Shown here: piece by piece, positions 1 through 6,313 of the stretch
Position numbering within the stretch: position 1 is the stretch's first letter
Layout: each line of letters starts with the position of its first letter
Source of the DNA: Longimonas sp046498435
Lineage (GTDB): Bacteria; Bacteroidota; Rhodothermia; Rhodothermales; Salinibacteraceae
Assembly: GCF_046498435.1 (NCBI RefSeq)
Contig: NZ_JAWOAR010000283.1
Coordinates: forward strand, 1-6,912
Direction: 5' to 3'
Length of the DNA: 6,912 bases
The notes under the pieces: generated by a model
The model's database searches: none
The model's input: only the letters and a program-made list of their open reading frames with translations
What the model was told of the DNA's origin: nothing
Position numbers and translations under genes: made by a program

Positions 1-33
1 GTTGCGAGTCCGCTGGATGCGCTGGCGGATTAG
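1..33 (+). CDS. Possible 3' end of an upstream gene (partial)
   Basis: The first frame of the + strand reads VASPLDALAD and then a TAG stop at 31-33. The bases are GC-rich and the peptide looks like an ordinary bacterial C-terminus. Only ten codons lie inside the window, so no family can be named and the frame could be open by chance. If it is real, it converges tail-to-tail on the GIY-YIG gene, and the two stop codons overlap at 30-33. Confidence 0.3.
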   Translation, partial: VASPLDALAD

Positions 34-275
34 GATACATCCACCAGCTCCTCCTTTGCGGGGCGCCGGAGCTGTTTGATCGCGTACTCGCGCTGCATGG
101 CGGCGGACTGGCTGTCGTAGGTTTCGGTGTGGATAACCTCGACGGGGGTGCGTCCGCGGGTGTATTTGGCGGCGGTCCCGGCGTTGTGCTCGTCTACGCG
201 ACGCTCCACATCGGTGGTGTAGCCGGTGTAGTAGGTGCCATCCGCGCATTCGAGGATGTAGACGTGGTGCGGCAT
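30..275 (-). CDS. GIY-YIG nuclease-fold protein, YhbQ/UPF0213-like
   Basis: This is a stand-alone GIY-YIG domain of 81 residues, the usual size of the YhbQ/UPF0213 group. The core motifs are visible. VYILEC at 5-10 stands for the GIY strand and YYTGYT at 15-20 for the YIG strand. The conserved arginine helix is VERRVDEHN (23-31). KYTRGRTPV (37-45) follows, and QREYAIKQL (61-69) carries the metal-binding Glu63. In larger proteins this domain cuts DNA; the single-domain versions are often assigned to DNA repair or recombination, but their substrates are poorly known. The ATG at 275 lies just before the VYI strand, as is usual for the family. No Shine-Dalgarno sequence is seen upstream. The gene stands alone, and its stop may overlap a convergent gene. 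The family call is firm; the cellular role is inference. Confidence 0.93.
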   Translation of the reverse strand: MPHHVYILECADGTYYTGYTTDVERRVDEHNAGTAAKYTRGRTPVEVIHTETYDSQSAAMQREYAIKQLRRPAKEELVDVS

Positions 276-395
276 GTCAGAGTTGGTTGTTGTCGGTAAT
301 ACAAGATCGCAAGCGTTGCTTATCGCTTTGTCTACCGGCGTGGGGCCCTTTTGTCTTGGTATCTATTTAGCGACGTGCCGTCCTGGACACGTGCA

Positions 396-458
396 GTGCC
401 GATGGCATTCGCCCCACAGATTGCCGGGGACGTAAGCGGTACCGACAGTGGTCGGCAC
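396..458. repeat. Nested inverted repeats in intergenic spacer
   Basis: GTGCCGA at 396-402 is the exact reverse complement of TCGGCAC at 452-458. Inside the right arm a second, competing hairpin is possible: CCGAC (442-446), AGTG loop, GTCGG (451-455). There is no T-tract on either strand. The spacer lies downstream of the peptidase and upstream of the GIY-YIG gene, both on the minus strand, so it could be part of a 3' untranslated end, a degenerate repeat, or chance in GC-rich DNA. Confidence 0.3.
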
Positions 459-484
459 AGGTTACCCGGCTATGGGTTTCCTTA

Positions 485-518
485 GCCCGGGATCAGGAGC
501 GAAGCGGATATCCCGGGC
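485..518. repeat. REP-like palindrome or terminator hairpin at the peptidase 3' end
   Basis: GCCCGGGAT at 485-493 pairs perfectly with ATCCCGGGC at 510-518, a 9-bp stem around a 16-nt loop. It begins two bases beyond the peptidase stop codon (TGA, 523-521 on the minus strand). The position suits a transcription-stopping or mRNA-protecting hairpin, but no T-run follows on the minus strand, so it is not a classic intrinsic terminator. The CCCGGG-armed palindrome also resembles REP-type intergenic repeats. The loop contains GAGCGAAGCGG (497-507), which recurs in the element at 6314-6481. Confidence 0.55.
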
Positions 519-520
519 GT

Positions 521-3121
521 TCATTCGTTCCCTACAAAAAACACGGCGTTGCTCATGAGGAGCTGGCCGTTGTGCCAGAAGCCACGCGTGAGTGGGTTGT
601 CGACCAGGTAGGTGATGCGCCCCTGTCCGTGGGACTGCACGCCAAAGACGAGGGTGTCGTCGAGCTCCTGCTGCGCTTCGTGGCCCATGAATCCGGTAAG
701 CGGAGCCGTGTCTTCGAGCGCGGCCACGGTCCAGCCGCTGTCGAGGTAGGCAAAGGCGCGGGCGGAGCGCTTCAGCGTGAAGTACCGTTCGATGCCAAAC
801 GCCAGCGGGTGCGAGCCGTCGAGCGTGGTGGCATGCACACTGCCGGGGGTGCCCCGGGTGGCGGCCTCGCGGGCGCGGTCTTCGTAGCGGTTCAGTTCGG
901 GGGATGCGTCGGCGCTGTCTTCGTCGGCAGAGGGCGCTGCCAGGTCGAAGCCGTCGCGGCCCGACAGGGCGCTGTTCGCGGCGCCAAGGGCAATGACATG
1001 CCCGCCGTTCTGGATCCAGCGTTGCAGGGCCTCGGTGCGTTCCTCGGTGAGCCAGTCGCCGTACGATCCGCTGGGCATGATGAGCACGTCCAGGTCGCTT
1101 AGCCACTCGTCGCGGAAGTTGCCCGGTTCGAGCAGTGTCGCCGGATACCCGAGCTGCTGCTCAAAGAAATGCCACACCTCGCCCACGTTCAGCGAGGCGA
1201 GCGGGTCGCCCGCCAGCACGCCCACATGCGGCGCGTCGATGTAGCGGATGTTGCCGGAGCCCAGGTCGGGCTCTTCATCCATGAAGCCGGTAGCAGTGCG
1301 GTAGAGCGAGCGCTCGTGCTCGGCAGCGGTCTCTTGCACGATGCGGTCGAAGTCCGCGCCCATATTGCGGTTGTTGGCGCGCAAGATAGCGAGCGTGCCC
1401 GGCTCAAAGGTGCGTCCGTTCAGGTCGAACGCCTCACCGGCAAAGCGCACCTTCACGCCGGCCTCGATCAGGTCGGACAAGAACGAGGCGTCGGCGATGC
1501 TGTGCCAGTTCGCGAGGTAGGCGTACGGCCGCTCGGTGTCGGCGCCCTGCAAGGTCGGCGGCGCGGCTTCTGCATCCCCCGAAACCGACACGGACTGCTC
1601 CAGCACGTAGGCCTCCAGTCCGTAGGCGTAGGGCAGGCTCCAGCCGGTCATGTCGTAGGTGACGGAGTCGACGACGGTGGTGCGCGGCTCCATCAGCACT
1701 TTGGCGAGGCGGCCCTTCGGCTGGTTGAGCGATACCACGAGATCGCCCGGTTCGATGGCGGCAGACTGCTCGGTCTGGTCGGCGTAGCGCAGGCCGCTCC
1801 GCTGCGTGTCCGTTCCATCTCCGGCAATTGTCGAGGCGATGCCCTGCGCTTCCAGGTGCTCGTGCAGCGCGTGGATGCGGTCGTCGCGGGTGCCGGGCAC
1901 GCCTTCGTCGTCGGCGTCGCGGGCTTTGACGAGGTACGCGCTGTAGTCGCCGGGGGGATTCGAGGCGGCGGTTTCGTGATACGACACGAATTCGTCGACG
2001 AGGCGGTCGGCCTCGCGGGCGGCGGTTTCGACGGTGGAGAGGCCGGTGGCATGGTGCCGCACGAAGCGATCGCGCAGGCTAAGGGTGTCGCCCTCCACCG
2101 TGTGCACCATGAGTCCGGCGCGCCCGGAGCCGCCCTGCTCGTAGGTCATGCCAATGGCGCCGTTGAAGGTGGGCCAGGTGTCGCCGTAGCCGGGATAGAA
2201 GAGGTCGAAGCGCTCGCGGGTGAAGTAGCGCCAGCCGTTTTCGTCGAAGTAGCGGGCGTGGTTGCGGCCTATTTCGGTCTGAATCTCGCGCTGCCACGCG
2301 GCAATGTCTTCGTGGAACGGGTCGGCAGCGGGTGCAAAGTAGTGTGGACTGTCGATGCCCTGCTCGTGGTAATCGACGTGGACGTGCGGCATCCAACGGT
2401 TGTAGAGCTGTAGGCGGTGCTGCGTCTCTTGCTGCGAGGCCCACGCCCAATCGCGGTTCAGGTCAAAGTAGTAGTGGTTGGCGCGTCCGCCGGGCCAGGG
2501 CTCCTGGTGCTCGCGAGCCATGCGGCGTGCGTTAGGCTGCGCGCCTACTGATTCGCGGTAAAAGTTGACGTAGCGGGCGCGTCCGTCGGGATTCACGAGC
2601 GGGTCGAGCAGCACCAGGGTGTTGTCGAGCCACGGCTGCGTCTGGTCGTTGGTGGGATCGGCCAGTTCGTAGAGCGTCTGCATGGCAGATTCGGTGCTCA
2701 CGCTCTCGTTGCCGTGCACGTTGTAGCTGAGGTAGACGATGGCGGGCGCATCATCGGCGGTGGGCGCGCCGTCTTCGAGTCCGATGCGGCGCAGGTTGTC
2801 CTGGCGGATGGTTTCGCGCTCGGCGAGCAGGTCGGGATTGCTGATGTATGCCACCATGAGCGTGCGGCCTTCGTAGCTTTCGCCGTAGGGCTCGGCCTCC
2901 ACGTTGGGCGAGGCAGCAGCGACATGCTCTACATAGTCCATAACGCGGTGATGCGGGGTGAACTGCGATCCCATCTCATAGCCCAGGAAGTCGGCGGGCG
3001 ACTGCAGGTCGGTGGACTGGGCGGTGGCGGGTGTCGCCGTAGCGGACATCAGCCCGAGGGCGGCCAGGAGCAGGTGCCGAAGATGAGGCGAAGCGGTCGG
3101 GACATAGGCGAGAGCGTGCAC
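521..3121 (-). CDS. Secreted M14 zinc carboxypeptidase with C-terminal amidotransferase-like domain
   Basis: This is a predicted exported metallopeptidase of the M14 (zinc carboxypeptidase) family that trims peptides outside the cytoplasm. With the GTG start at 3121 it has 866 residues. The signal peptide has a basic n-region, the core LLLAALGLM, and a likely cut after ATPATA near residue 35. The catalytic domain shows HGNE (136-139) as the HxxE zinc pair, NPDGRARY, DLNRD (220-224) with the substrate-binding Asn-Arg pair, the third zinc ligand His252 in DYHEQG, and the catalytic Glu328 in TYEQGG. All expected active-site residues are present. The C-terminal third, with LDVLIMPSGSY and IQNGGHVIALG around residues 670-715, looks like the class I glutamine-amidotransferase-like domain found behind M14 domains in Bacteroidota; I see no clear catalytic Cys in it. 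The frame stays open upstream to a TTG at 3250, but that would put over 40 residues before the signal peptide. The protein is acidic, as in halophiles. Confidence 0.93.
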   Translation of the reverse strand: MHALAYVPTASPHLRHLLLAALGLMSATATPATAQSTDLQSPADFLGYEMGSQFTPHHRVMDYVEHVAAASPNVEAEPYGESYEGRTLMVAYISNPDLLAERETIRQDNLRRIGLEDGAPTADDAPAIVYLSYNVHGNESVSTESAMQTLYELADPTNDQTQPWLDNTLVLLDPLVNPDGRARYVNFYRESVGAQPNARRMAREHQEPWPGGRANHYYFDLNRDWAWASQQETQHRLQLYNRWMPHVHVDYHEQGIDSPHYFAPAADPFHEDIAAWQREIQTEIGRNHARYFDENGWRYFTRERFDLFYPGYGDTWPTFNGAIGMTYEQGGSGRAGLMVHTVEGDTLSLRDRFVRHHATGLSTVETAAREADRLVDEFVSYHETAASNPPGDYSAYLVKARDADDEGVPGTRDDRIHALHEHLEAQGIASTIAGDGTDTQRSGLRYADQTEQSAAIEPGDLVVSLNQPKGRLAKVLMEPRTTVVDSVTYDMTGWSLPYAYGLEAYVLEQSVSVSGDAEAAPPTLQGADTERPYAYLANWHSIADASFLSDLIEAGVKVRFAGEAFDLNGRTFEPGTLAILRANNRNMGADFDRIVQETAAEHERSLYRTATGFMDEEPDLGSGNIRYIDAPHVGVLAGDPLASLNVGEVWHFFEQQLGYPATLLEPGNFRDEWLSDLDVLIMPSGSYGDWLTEERTEALQRWIQNGGHVIALGAANSALSGRDGFDLAAPSADEDSADASPELNRYEDRAREAATRGTPGSVHATTLDGSHPLAFGIERYFTLKRSARAFAYLDSGWTVAALEDTAPLTGFMGHEAQQELDDTLVFGVQSHGQGRITYLVDNPLTRGFWHNGQLLMSNAVFFVGNE

Positions 3122-3348
3122 ATGAGCGATTCGAGCCAGCAGGGGGGCGGAGCGAGTGGAGATCGGTAGGTATTGGGCCAGGGGCAGCCACCTATCGCTT
3201 TCTCCTAATAGAATAAGGTAGGGGATGCGCGGGTCGGTGTCCAGTCCCAATGTGGCTTAACCAATGAGGTGCGCGGGGGAACGCACGAAAACCGCTTCCG
3301 TAGCGCACAAGTCGTTTATGCGTTGTTCATTTTTAGTCTACACGTCGT

Positions 3349-3624
3349 ATGTCTACAATCAACTTGTCGCGATCGCACAGCATGGGCACCGGTGACGCCC
3401 GCACCGCTGTGGAGAAGGTGGCCGACCAGCTCAAGCAGAAGCTCGGAGCCGATTATCACTGGGAGGACGATACCCTGAAGTTTGACGGGGGCGGCGCCAG
3501 CGGCACCATTGATGTGGAGCCGGAGACGGTGCATGTTGAGATTAAGCTGGGTATGCTGCTTTCGGCCATGAAGGGCACGGTGAAAGAGCAGGCGAAGGGC
3601 TACCTGGACCAGTATTTGAAGTAG
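3349..3624 (+). CDS. Polyhydroxyalkanoic acid system family protein
   Basis: This protein of 91 residues matches the small polyhydroxyalkanoic-acid-system family (PHA_gran_rgn; the TIGR02610 type). Recognisable parts are an N-terminal strand ending in SRSHSMG (7-13), an amphipathic helix ARTAVEKVADQLKQKLG (17-33), YHWEDDTLKF (36-45), the GxIDVEP-like strand near 52-58, and LGMLLSAMKG (67-76) before a charged C-terminal helix. Members were named for neighbouring PHA synthesis or granule genes in some bacteria; the biochemical role is unknown. Length and motif order are complete. The ATG at 3349 has no Shine-Dalgarno sequence. No PHA synthase, phasin or ketothiolase is in the window, so this is an orphan copy and a role in PHA should not be assumed. 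It is divergent from the peptidase and convergent with the DinB gene. Confidence 0.85.
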   Translation: MSTINLSRSHSMGTGDARTAVEKVADQLKQKLGADYHWEDDTLKFDGGGASGTIDVEPETVHVEIKLGMLLSAMKGTVKEQAKGYLDQYLK

Positions 3625-3626
3625 GT

Positions 3627-3700
3627 TAGGGGTGGATGTGTGGAGGTGCGGAGGTGCCTCTTCCACACGTCCCCACCTCACTTTCGCATATCCACACCTA
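3627..3700. terminator. Inverted-repeat spacer between convergent genes, possible bidirectional terminator
   Basis: The space between two convergent stops is almost wholly self-complementary. TAGGGGTGGATGTG (3627-3640) pairs with CATATCCACACCTA (3687-3700) at 12 of 14 positions; the right arm includes the DinB stop codon. Inside, GTGTGGA (3638-3644) pairs with TCCACAC (3662-3668), and GAGG (3651-3654) with CCTC (3657-3660). The left half has tandem GGAGGTG-like units. No strong T-run is present, so termination by this structure is inferred from position and symmetry. It may equally be a purine-rich intergenic repeat. Confidence 0.45.
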
Positions 3701-4180
3701 CGCCGTATCCGCGGGTGGCCAGCAGCCGAGGAGGCGGCGCACGGTGACGAGCTGGCCGATGTGGTAGGCGTTGTGGTCGAGCACGATGAGGGCCGAGCGC
3801 AGCAGTGTGTGGGTGTCGTGGGTCGGCACCGGCTCGAACGGGTCGGACTCGTCGAGCAGGGCCAGGAGCGTGTCACGGTCGGCCACGACGGTTTCGCAGC
3901 TGGTGTGCCAGGCGTTGCGCGAGGGCGGGATGGGCGCATCGGGCCAGTAGGCAGCGGGCCAGGTGTCCGGGGCGTAGTCGTCGTTCTGGCTGTAGCGCAG
4001 CAGGTCGGCCTGCGCCAGGCGGATGTGCTCCACGAGCTCCCAGCCAGAGTACGGCAGTCCCTCTGGACGCACCCCGCGCTGGCCGTGGGGCCAGTCGGCC
4101 ACCGCATCCTGAAACGAGGCGTGCGCGGGGAAGTCGCCAATGAGGCTTTTGCGGATGTGCTGGCGCAGGGCGTCGTGCAT
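3698..4180 (-). CDS. DinB-family putative metal-dependent protein
   Basis: This 160-residue protein belongs to the DinB/DUF664-like four-helix superfamily, whose members bind a divalent metal through three histidines. The likely ligands are visible: His52 in GWELVEHIRLAQADLL, and His136 and His140 in LDHNAYHIGQLVTVRRLLG. The spacing fits the family (first His in helix 2, HxxxH in the last helix). DinB-like proteins include bacillithiol, mycothiol or glutathione transferases and many of unknown substrate, so no reaction can be named. Length is typical and nothing appears missing. The ATG at 4180 has no evident ribosome-binding site. No signal peptide is seen, so it is probably cytoplasmic. The gene is divergent from the DUF2459 gene, sharing a 116-bp control region, and converges on the PHA-system gene. 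Confidence 0.87.
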   Translation of the reverse strand: MHDALRQHIRKSLIGDFPAHASFQDAVADWPHGQRGVRPEGLPYSGWELVEHIRLAQADLLRYSQNDDYAPDTWPAAYWPDAPIPPSRNAWHTSCETVVADRDTLLALLDESDPFEPVPTHDTHTLLRSALIVLDHNAYHIGQLVTVRRLLGCWPPADTA

Positions 4181-4211
4181 GGCAACAGGAAAGCTTGGGA
4201 AGAAGAAACGG

Positions 4212-4247
4212 TTGCGTATCAGACGGGACGCGCCTATGCTATGTTTG
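4212..4247 (+). promoter_or_regulatory. Candidate promoter for the DUF2459-GT4 pair
   Basis: Two promoter readings overlap here. TTGCGT (4212-4217) and TATGCT (4235-4240) are 17 bp apart, the ideal sigma-70 spacing. Five bases later, TATGTTTG (4240-4247) fits the Bacteroidota -7 consensus TAnnTTTG exactly, although its distance to the TTG at 4212 (25 bp) is longer than usual. Either would start transcription around 4247-4255, about 45 bp before the ATG at 4297. The site lies in the divergent space with the DinB gene. It is predicted from sequence only. Confidence 0.45.
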
Positions 4248-4296
4248 AAAAGAGTATGCGCATCCTGCCGTGCCCCTTGTACAAGCTACTACATCG

Positions 4297-4956
4297 ATGA
4301 CGCACTGGCTACGTCGCGGATTGGTGGGCGCGCTTCTTGTGTGGGGCGTGGTGCTGGCTGTGCAGTGCGAGCAGCCCGCCGTTGACGCTGCCGAAGAAGC
4401 TTCTGGGCCGTATACGCTGTACGTGGTGCGCCACGGCTGGCATGCTGGACTCGTACTGCCGCGCGCGGCGCTGGGGAATACGGTGTGGCCCGTGCTCGAC
4501 GACTTTCCGCCGACCGAATACGTCGAAGTCGGGTGGGGCGAGGCCGCCTACTACCCGAATCCCGATGCCGGACTGGGCACGCTGCTGCGCGCGGGGCTGT
4601 GGCCTACGGCCAGTGTTGTGCATGTTGCGGTGTTCGACGGGCCGGTGACCGACGCCTTTCCGCAGCACGCCATCGCCGCCATTCCGGTGTCCGAGACCGG
4701 GATGCGTCAGGTGGCCGCGTTCGTAAAGCAGAGCATGAACAGTGCGCATCCCGATCCGGTAGCACCGGGACGCTATCACAAAAGCGCTTTTTTTTCGTCG
4801 TCGCTTCCGTATCATGGGCTCAACAACTGCAACCAGTGGACTGCGGGCGCGCTGCGGGCGGCGGGCTGCCGGGTAGCTCCCTGGCGCACCCTGCGCGTAT
4901 CCCGCCTGATGCACGATGCACAAACCTGTGGTCGCTGGATTCAATCTGCTCATTAA
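4297..4956 (+). CDS. DUF2459 family exported protein (TIGR02117 type)
   Basis: This is a conserved protein of unknown function, 219 residues from the ATG at 4297. A GTG at 4270 could add nine residues, but the ATG sits directly before a signal-peptide-like start (MTHWLRRG, then GALLVWGVVLAV). Cys24 follows the hydrophobic core but AVQC is a poor lipobox, so lipoprotein status is uncertain. DUF2459 hallmarks are present: LYVVRHGWHAGLVLP (41-55, with His46 and His49), EYVEVGWGEAAYYP in the middle, a YH at 160-161, and YHGLNNCNQWTAGALRAAG with His173 and Cys178. The invariant His and Cys suggest an enzyme active site, but no activity is established. A run of eight T at 4788-4795 codes for part of KSAFFSSS and could slip. 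The glycosyltransferase starts 5 bp after its stop, so the two are probably cotranscribed. Confidence 0.88.
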   Translation: MTHWLRRGLVGALLVWGVVLAVQCEQPAVDAAEEASGPYTLYVVRHGWHAGLVLPRAALGNTVWPVLDDFPPTEYVEVGWGEAAYYPNPDAGLGTLLRAGLWPTASVVHVAVFDGPVTDAFPQHAIAAIPVSETGMRQVAAFVKQSMNSAHPDPVAPGRYHKSAFFSSSLPYHGLNNCNQWTAGALRAAGCRVAPWRTLRVSRLMHDAQTCGRWIQSAH

Positions 4957-4961
4957 AGCGT

Positions 4962-5966
4962 ATGCCTATGCACATCCACTTCTGCAACCCCGACATCGCC
5001 GAGCACCCTACCGGCGGCAATCGCTACAACACGGCGTTGCGCACCGCGTGGCCCCCGAACGACACGCTCACCACCGGCACTGCATGGGCCGACGCACCCG
5101 CCGAGGCCGACGCGTGGATCGTTGACAGCCTGCTCCTGCGCGATGACGGATTGCTCGATGCCTGGGCCACGGGGCCGCCCGCGATGCTCGTGGCGCACTA
5201 CCTGCACCTGACCGATCCGAACGAGGCCGACTCCCGCGCTGCACAGGAAGAAGCCGATCGCCTGTCGTTGTTTGGGGGATACGTAGCGCCCAGCCGCTTT
5301 GTAAAGCAGCAGCTCAGCCCCCACGACATTGCGCCCCGCCGCATGGTTGTAGCGCCGCCCGGACTGGACCACGCCTTTCGCACGGGCCGCAACGCGGCGG
5401 AGACGGCCCTCGTCCCGCCGGCCCATCTTTTGACTGTGGCGAACCGCCTCCCCAACAAACAGCTCATTCCGTGCCTGCACATGCTCGAAGCCCTGCGCGA
5501 CGTGCCGTGGCAGTGGCACGTCATCGGCGACGAGACGCTCGACCCCGAGCACGCCGCCGCCTTCCGGGAGGCCGTCGCCGCCTCGTCCGTGTCCGATCGG
5601 GTGCACGTGCAGGGAGCCGCGTCGGAGCAAGATGTGCGCGCCGCCTACGCCCGTGCCGACGTGGTGCTCTGCCCGTCGCGCTTTGAGACGAGCGGCATGG
5701 TCGCGCGCGAGGCGCTGGCCGCGGGGGTGCCGGTGCTCGGCTTTCGGGTGGGTGGGTTGCCCGAAACGCTGGGTGCGCTGTCCGCAACGTGCCTCGTGCC
5801 TGCGGGCGACTTTGCAGCACTGCGGATGCGCTTGCAGGAGGTGCTTACCACCCCGCGCCTCCACACGCAGATTGCGTGGCAGGCGGTGCGCGTAAGCCGC
5901 GGCACCCCCTGCTGGGTCGAGACGGCATGGCGCATCCGCCAGTTTGTGCAGCAGGTGGCCGTCTGA
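4962..5966 (+). CDS. GT4-family glycosyltransferase
   Basis: This is a retaining glycosyltransferase of family GT4 (GT-B fold), 334 residues, which would move a sugar from a nucleotide donor to an unidentified acceptor in the cytoplasm. TGGN at 17-20 is the glycine-rich loop at the N-terminus. The compact N-terminal domain contains VAHYLHLTDPNEADSRAAQE and GYVAPSRFVKQQL, typical of the acceptor-side domain. The donor domain starts with LTVANRLPNKQL, where Arg162 and Lys166 are the likely phosphate-binding pair, one residue closer than in the common GRLxxxKG form. It ends with CPSRFETSGMVAREALAAG, whose Glu242 and Glu250 form the E-x7-E signature, then PVLGF and GGLPETL. The frame is open far upstream inside the DUF2459 gene, but the ATG at 4962 starts exactly at the first strand (MHIHFCNPD); ATG 4968 is also possible. 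No Shine-Dalgarno sequence is seen. Acceptor and donor cannot be read from sequence. Confidence 0.9.
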   Translation: MPMHIHFCNPDIAEHPTGGNRYNTALRTAWPPNDTLTTGTAWADAPAEADAWIVDSLLLRDDGLLDAWATGPPAMLVAHYLHLTDPNEADSRAAQEEADRLSLFGGYVAPSRFVKQQLSPHDIAPRRMVVAPPGLDHAFRTGRNAAETALVPPAHLLTVANRLPNKQLIPCLHMLEALRDVPWQWHVIGDETLDPEHAAAFREAVAASSVSDRVHVQGAASEQDVRAAYARADVVLCPSRFETSGMVAREALAAGVPVLGFRVGGLPETLGALSATCLVPAGDFAALRMRLQEVLTTPRLHTQIAWQAVRVSRGTPCWVETAWRIRQFVQQVAV

Positions 5967-5981
5967 TGTATACCACTCAAC

Positions 5982-5995
5982 GGGGCGAGAGCCCC
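5982..5995 (+). terminator. Short GNRA-loop hairpin after the glycosyltransferase
   Basis: GGGGC (5982-5986) and GCCCC (5991-5995) form a 5-bp all-GC stem closed by GAGA, a stable GNRA-type tetraloop. It lies 15 bp after the stop codon. No T-tract follows, so it may be an mRNA 3'-end stabiliser or a weak terminator and not a strong intrinsic terminator. Confidence 0.35.
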
Positions 5996-6313
5996 TGAAC
6001 GATCTGCGTTGCACAGCAGAGCCTACGACGGGGGGTATCTTTTGCTCATACAGCAACTGCCCCCACCTTTCCCCTTGCGCTCGTCGCGAGGCCCTGTACC
6101 TTTTTGAGGCTAATCACAGGACCAGGAACCGATGGCACCCCGTCGGTGCAATAGCAGCGGACGCTCCTGCGTACGACCCGCAGTGTCGAATCTATTCTGT
6201 TGCGCCTTCGCTGGGGACGCGAGCGGTTCAGACCCATACAGAGAGGCTGTTTGCATCCCCTACTGCTCTGTCACAGGTCAATGGTTGGGTTGCAACGTGC
6301 CCCGTTTACATGC
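5996..6313. other. Intergenic stretch with no supported gene
   Basis: No frame on either strand gives a protein with recognisable motifs; the open frames here are Cys- and Arg-rich and look like chance. The only small structure seen is GCACC (6135-6139) pairing with GGTGC (6145-6149). No tRNA-like cloverleaf and no clear promoter were found. Confidence 0.6.

Noticed and set aside
462..1106. A minus strand frame of 214 codons overlapping the peptidase C-terminus
   Set aside because: Its Arg/Pro/His-rich composition is typical of the shifted frame of a GC-rich gene, and it runs through the palindrome at 485-518.
1169..2413. A long + strand open frame of 414 codons opposite the peptidase
   Set aside because: It lies antisense to the intact M14 active-site region, is rich in Gly, Val, Ala and His as expected of complement frames of GC-rich genes, and shows no motif.
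3316..4185. A minus strand frame of 289 codons across both the DinB and PHA-system genes
   Set aside because: It is a shifted frame, Thr/Pro/Ser/Arg-rich, and conflicts with two genes that have clear family motifs.
4485..4961. N-terminal extension of the glycosyltransferase into the DUF2459 gene
   Set aside because: The extra 159 residues are a shifted frame of DUF2459, while ATG 4962 starts right at the first strand of the GT4 fold.
4953..6056. A minus strand frame of 367 codons opposite the glycosyltransferase
   Set aside because: It is the antisense shadow of the GT4 gene, Arg/Gly/His-rich and without motifs.
6213..6235. A tRNA T-arm, suggested by GGTTCAGACC
   Set aside because: No acceptor stem, anticodon arm or D-arm can be placed around it.
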